NCBI GenBank assembly: GCA_023251835.1 | Contig: JAHEXZ010000043.1 | Coordinates: forward strand, 1 to 45,625 | Source: Bacteroidota bacterium | GTDB lineage: Bacteria; Bacteroidota; Bacteroidia; 2-12-FULL-35-15 | Length of the DNA stretch: 45,625 nucleotides | Direction of reading: 5' to 3' | Shown here: piece by piece, positions 42,048 to 45,625 of the stretch | Numbering within the stretch: position 1 is the stretch's first letter | Layout of the letters: each line of letters begins with the position of its first letter | Translations under genes and position numbers: made by a program | Notes under the pieces: model-generated | Databases searched by the model: none | What the model was told of the DNA's origin: nothing | The model's input: only the letters and a program-made list of their open reading frames with translations

Positions 42048-43472
42048 CTATTTCTTTATAATCCGATGAGCATAATTAATCTCATTCCCTTCCACTTTAA
42101 GCACATACACACCTGGTGGCAGGAAGCTTATATTTACTGATTTTGTTGAATTTCCTGCCATTGATATTTCTTTTCTGCTATAAACCGTTCTACCTGTTAT
42201 GTCAATCATTTGAATCAAAAGTTCGCACGTGTTTTTCAACTGTACATCAACAGAAATAGCATTTTCCGAAGGATTTGGAAAGCAGGTTATATTAGTTTCG
42301 GGGATTGTATTAACGTTATCTATCCCTAAAGCAACGTCTGCATTAAGTATAAACAAGCCATTCTGCATATCGCCAGCTAAAATAATACCGCTTGGCAAGT
42401 CGGTATAAGCCCCCCAGCACCCATGGTATACATTATTCGGATAGTTATAATTGTTAGTTATGCCATCTGTGGTATCTGTGTCAAAATAGCCAGTTCTGAC
42501 TGGGGCAGCAGGATTTTCAATATTATAAATCTGTATGCCATCCTGGTAATAGGCAATTACCGCGCGATTATTCCCTATAATATAAGGGTTGTGAGCTGTG
42601 GCTCCTTCAGTTGATTTAAACGTACTCTCCACTGCGATATTTTGCAAGTCGCTCACATCAATAAGTTTAACAGATAAATTGCGTGGCACTTCATCACAAA
42701 AAATAAGAGTGTGACCATTAGCCGTCAAATAGCTGCTATGGTTATAACCTTGATCGGGATAAGATGTAAATGAATTAATCAAAGAAAATGTAGTATCGGT
42801 ATTAAATTTATAAATAAAGAGCCCCTGGTAGCCACAGGAAGCATATACGGTATCATTACGCACAAACATATCGTGTGCAAAATTTATGGTAGAATCATCC
42901 TGGTTTAATGTTCTTAAAAGAAGCGGAACCTCCGGGCTGGCGAGACTATATACGGCCATAGAGTAGTGTCCGCCCTGGGAAGGAAGTGTTACGCTTCCAC
43001 AATACAATTTATTGCCATCAATAAACAATGTATGAGAACGCTCAAAGAGAGTGGTGTCATCGTGAACTACATGAACAGAATCGGGTAAATAAGAAAGGTC
43101 TATAATCTGAAAACTATTGGGCGAAGCATCATCACTGATAGCATAAAGGTAATGGTCGTACGTTTTATACTCACGCCAGATGCATTGATCTCTTCTGCCT
43201 GCCACATAATCACGAACAACAGGAACTGAAGGAGCAGAGATATCAATAATATAAGTGCCAGAGGTGGAACCGATAATAGCATACTCTTTATTGTTGTCTG
43301 AAGTATCTACCCACCCCCAAACACTTTGATATTTTATTCCGAGGTTGGGTTCCGCTACTTCTGAAGGATTGTACCAATGGCCTAAAAGAGAAATATTTTG
43401 TTTATCGTATTGTGCTTTGATAATCGGCACATATAAAACGAGGCTCAAAAAGAGAAGGCTGATTTTTTTCAT
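42048..43472 (-). CDS. Choice-of-anchor B family protein with T9SS type A sorting domain
   Basis: A secreted protein of 474 residues. After a signal peptide (MKKISLLFLSLVLYVPIIKA) the body is a repeat of LVIVD-type blades: KEYAIIGSTSGTYIIDIS, HYLYAISDDASPNSFQIIDLS and similar units to about residue 375, which should build a beta-propeller. The C-terminal 80 residues (CFPNPSENAISVDVQ to the end) are a T9SS type A sorting domain. The ligand is unknown; such proteins usually act at the cell surface. An AT-rich palindrome lies 24 bp upstream of the start. Confidence 0.88.
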   Translation of the reverse strand: MKKISLLFLSLVLYVPIIKAQYDKQNISLLGHWYNPSEVAEPNLGIKYQSVWGWVDTSDNNKEYAIIGSTSGTYIIDISAPSVPVVRDYVAGRRDQCIWREYKTYDHYLYAISDDASPNSFQIIDLSYLPDSVHVVHDDTTLFERSHTLFIDGNKLYCGSVTLPSQGGHYSMAVYSLASPEVPLLLRTLNQDDSTINFAHDMFVRNDTVYASCGYQGLFIYKFNTDTTFSLINSFTSYPDQGYNHSSYLTANGHTLIFCDEVPRNLSVKLIDVSDLQNIAVESTFKSTEGATAHNPYIIGNNRAVIAYYQDGIQIYNIENPAAPVRTGYFDTDTTDGITNNYNYPNNVYHGCWGAYTDLPSGIILAGDMQNGLFILNADVALGIDNVNTIPETNITCFPNPSENAISVDVQLKNTCELLIQMIDITGRTVYSRKEISMAGNSTKSVNISFLPPGVYVLKVEGNEINYAHRIIKK

Positions 43473-43495
43473 TGAACACTTCTTCTGCGGAGTAG

Positions 43496-43516
43496 AAATT
43501 TTTCTATAGAAAATTT
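43496..43516. promoter_or_regulatory. AT-rich palindrome upstream of the choice-of-anchor B gene
   Basis: AAATTTTTC-TATA-GAAAATTT at 43496-43516 is palindromic apart from one extra T. It could be an operator or a hairpin in the leader; no regulator is adjacent. Confidence 0.35.
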
Positions 43517-43627
43517 AGGTTCAATAAAGATAAACACTATTTTTTGTATAAAAAAGAGTAGCTTTTGAAACAGGGTTTTTTGGCGTTCTTCAATAAACGC
43601 TAACCTCAATAGCTATTCAGATCATTA

Positions 43628-44440
43628 TCAAATAAGTTTTATAAGCTCTTTCATAATGCGTGTCATTTTTTTCTCCGCCTGTGCAGCTACATGTTGAACC
43701 TCTTCATGTGTTACCTGCACAATTTTTCCCGGAACTCCAAGGTCAGTAATGATAGACATGGCAAAGCAGGGAATACTCATGTGACGTGCAACAATCACTT
43801 CCGGCACAGTACTCATACCAACAGCATCAGCACCAATATTAAACACATATCTATATTCAGCAGGTGTTTCAAAAGTAGGCCCTGAAAGACCGGCATATAC
43901 CCCTTCCTGTACTTTTATATCATTATCGGCTGCTACCTTTTTAGCTTTATTAATTAATTCTTTGTTATAAGCATCACTCATATCAGGGAAGCGGGGACCT
44001 AACTCGGAAATATTTTTTCCAATCAGAGGATTAGATGGAAACAGGTTAATGTGATCCTTGATAATCATTAAATCACCAATTTCAAAGTTAGGATTAACTC
44101 CTCCAGAAGCGTTAGAAACAAAAAGTTTTTGAACACCTAAAAATTTCATTACACGCACAGGAAATGTTACCTGCTGCATGTTATAGCCTTCGTAATAATG
44201 AAAACGCCCCTGCATTGCTATAACCTGCTTACCGCCCAGCTCACCAACTATCAGTTTTCCTGAATGTCCCTCTACTGTTGATACCGGGAAATTGGGTATC
44301 TCCTCATAAGGAATAATATGTTTAATGGTTATTTCTTTAACTAATCCGCCAAGACCGGTACCTAAGATAATCCCAATTTCAGGCTGTATACTGATTTTAC
44401 TCTGAATGTAGGCTGCTGTTTCTTTGATTTGTTCTAACAT
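43628..44440 (-). CDS. punA: Purine nucleoside phosphorylase, trimeric type
   Basis: Catalyses phosphorolysis of purine nucleosides such as inosine and guanosine to base and ribose 1-phosphate in the cytoplasm, for purine salvage. The 270-residue length suits the trimeric class. Landmarks are GIILGTGLGGL at 23-33 (phosphate site), STVEGHSGKLIVG, GRFHYYEGY, LFVSNASGGVN, and the AEYRY and AVGMSTVPEVIVARH segments of the base site. Its first 44 bases overlap the end of lpxK, so the two are translationally linked although unrelated in function. Confidence 0.95.
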   Translation of the reverse strand: MLEQIKETAAYIQSKISIQPEIGIILGTGLGGLVKEITIKHIIPYEEIPNFPVSTVEGHSGKLIVGELGGKQVIAMQGRFHYYEGYNMQQVTFPVRVMKFLGVQKLFVSNASGGVNPNFEIGDLMIIKDHINLFPSNPLIGKNISELGPRFPDMSDAYNKELINKAKKVAADNDIKVQEGVYAGLSGPTFETPAEYRYVFNIGADAVGMSTVPEVIVARHMSIPCFAMSIITDLGVPGKIVQVTHEEVQHVAAQAEKKMTRIMKELIKLI

Positions 44441-45518
44441 AGTCTAATAGTTGTTTATTAAATTCCTCTCCGCCAGAATCTTTCATACGGATATTCTTAT
44501 CTTTTTCATGAAATAAAATTTCTATTGGCATATAAAACAGCGGCAGATGCTTTAAAATAGCTGATAATTCTGGCGTTTTTAAACGCATGGCATCTTTTTC
44601 CGTTGTCAGTAGTATTTTATTTGCGGATGCAATATTATCAAATATTTTTTTAACATGCTCCAAATCATTAACTGTAAAGACGTGATGATCCGGAAATCTC
44701 ACAGAGACAACTGTTTTAGCTTTATCCTTTAAATAATATTCTAATGGCTGGGTGTTGGCGATACCTGTGAGCAACACGATGGAATAATGCCTTTCAAAAT
44801 AATAGGCTTTACTAAAAGGGGTAATGGTTTCTTCCTGAAAAGGGATAAACTCACCATAGTTGATATATGAAAAATAAAGGTTTTGGTGAGGCAATGGTTT
44901 AACTGATTTCTCAATTCGTTCACGTTCAATAGGCAAAAGCACTTCGGGGCATTTAGTAACAATAATAATATCAGCTCGTTTGATGCCGGAACGAAATTCA
45001 CGCAAAGTTCCGGAAGGTATAACATAATCTTCAAAATAGGGATTGCTGAAATCTGTTAAAACAATAGATAAACCGGGCTTTATAGCACGGTGCTGGAAAG
45101 CGTCATCCAATAAAATGCCTTGTATTGAAGGGAAAAGTTCCAACAACTTTTTTATACCTCTCACACGTTTTTCATCCACAGCAACAGGAAGCTGGGGATA
45201 TTTTCTTTTAAATTGTAATGGTTCATCTCCAATATCTATGGCAGTAGAAGTGTTATCAGACAAAAGAAAACCTTTTGTTTTTCTGCCATATCCTCTGCTA
45301 AGTGTAGCAACCTGAAAATCAGGACTTAATAAACGAATCAGGTATTCAATATGCGGAGTTTTGCCAGTACCGCCAACAGATAAATTTCCAACAGAAATAA
45401 CAGGCACTTGGAAACGGGTGGATGCAAAAATGTTCCAATCGTAAAATTTATTACGTATCATCAGTAATACGCCATACAGGATGGAAAGTGGAAAAATGAT
45501 TATCCTGATAAGTTTCAT
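44397..45518 (-). CDS. lpxK: Tetraacyldisaccharide 4'-kinase
   Basis: Phosphorylates the 4' position of the lipid A disaccharide intermediate at the inner membrane. The 373-residue protein has an N-terminal hydrophobic helix (about 3-20) that anchors it, and a P-loop in VGNLSVGGTGKTPHIEYL (about 43-60). Conserved LpxK motifs include LSRGYGRKTKGF, DEPLQF, ILLDDAFQHR and TLREFRSG, and VVSVRFPDHHVFTVND in the C-terminal part. Its presence confirms lipid A synthesis in the host. It overlaps punA by 44 bp and diverges from the DUF3109 gene. Confidence 0.96.
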   Translation of the reverse strand: MKLIRIIIFPLSILYGVLLMIRNKFYDWNIFASTRFQVPVISVGNLSVGGTGKTPHIEYLIRLLSPDFQVATLSRGYGRKTKGFLLSDNTSTAIDIGDEPLQFKRKYPQLPVAVDEKRVRGIKKLLELFPSIQGILLDDAFQHRAIKPGLSIVLTDFSNPYFEDYVIPSGTLREFRSGIKRADIIIVTKCPEVLLPIERERIEKSVKPLPHQNLYFSYINYGEFIPFQEETITPFSKAYYFERHYSIVLLTGIANTQPLEYYLKDKAKTVVSVRFPDHHVFTVNDLEHVKKIFDNIASANKILLTTEKDAMRLKTPELSAILKHLPLFYMPIEILFHEKDKNIRMKDSGGEEFNKQLLDYVRTNQRNSSLHSE

Positions 45519-45555
45519 TGAGGGTAAAAATACAGATAAACCGTAAATATTTAGA

Positions 45556-45563
45556 TATATTTG
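45556..45563 (+). promoter_or_regulatory. Candidate -7 box for the DUF3109 gene (TATATTTG)
   Basis: An exact TAnnTTTG match 32 bp before the last start codon of the window. No -33 box is seen. Confidence 0.35.
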
Positions 45564-45595
45564 TATATCAGTATGTCAGCAGATTAAGGAAAAAG

Positions 45596-45625
45596 ATGAT
45601 AGCCATAGATAATACCATTGTTTCA
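45596..45625 (+). CDS. DUF3109 family protein, 5' end only
   Basis: Only ten codons are in the window (MIAIDNTIVS). They match the well-conserved opening of DUF3109 proteins as I know it, a Bacteroidota family with an N-terminal cysteine cluster and unknown function. The frame runs off the window. The short match leaves some doubt, but the preceding TATATTTG box and the lpxK divergence support a real start. Confidence 0.6.
   Translation, partial: MIAIDNTIVS

Noticed and set aside
43560-43627. A terminator after the purine nucleoside phosphorylase gene
   Set aside because: A short GCGTT/AACGC stem is present, but it is followed by an A run rather than a T run on the transcribed strand.

Overview
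The window looks like chromosomal DNA of an environmental Bacteroidota bacterium, probably from the Chitinophagales/Sphingobacteriales/Cytophagales side. The support is several type IX secretion system (T9SS) sorting domains of both type A and type B, giant PKD-repeat proteins, families largely confined to Bacteroidota (DUF2480, DUF5606, DUF3109), promoter-like TAnnTTTG boxes, AT-rich DNA, the futalosine menaquinone gene mqnC, and the lpxK of a lipid A-making Gram-negative cell. There is no phage, insertion sequence, CRISPR array or rRNA.

Layout. 1-8.2 kb: housekeeping and envelope genes (a partial glycine-repeat protein, exonuclease III, an oligopeptide-binding lipoprotein, an OmpA-like lipoprotein, leucyl aminopeptidase, MqnC, and a small T9SS type A protein). 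8.2-25.3 kb: an MBL-fold hydrolase, then the dominant feature of the window: four consecutive minus-strand genes encoding 1239-1483-residue secreted proteins. Each has a different N-terminal head (an unrecognised domain; LamG-like plus Ig-like; IgGFc-binding-like; a likely seven-bladed propeller), then 7-11 PKD domains and a related type B gliding/T9SS C-terminal domain. 25.5-29.6 kb: an Fe-S assembly block (DUF2480, SufT, SufE, SufS) facing a second, IscS/NifS-type cysteine desulfurase. 29.7-38.8 kb: glutamate dehydrogenase, a class C-type serine hydrolase, a DUF5606 protein, a T9SS-secreted subtilase, and a PadR regulator with a PspC-domain membrane protein behind a palindromic operator candidate. 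38.8-45.6 kb: tRNA-Thr(CGU), a tight three-gene cell-wall set (S41 protease, DUF1287, YafK-type L,D-transpeptidase), a T9SS-secreted choice-of-anchor-B protein, the overlapping lpxK and purine nucleoside phosphorylase genes, and the first codons of a DUF3109 gene.

Two families of short intergenic hairpins run through the window. Family 1 has four copies of an imperfect palindrome about 54-72 bp long (5.7, 12.9, 26.4 and 38.9 kb). Family 2 is a C-rich/G-rich hairpin lying just upstream of the starts of sufE and DUF2480, with a possible half copy at 29.6 kb. No complete new defence or metabolic system is evident. The most unusual content is the four-gene array of head-swapped PKD proteins and the two hairpin families.
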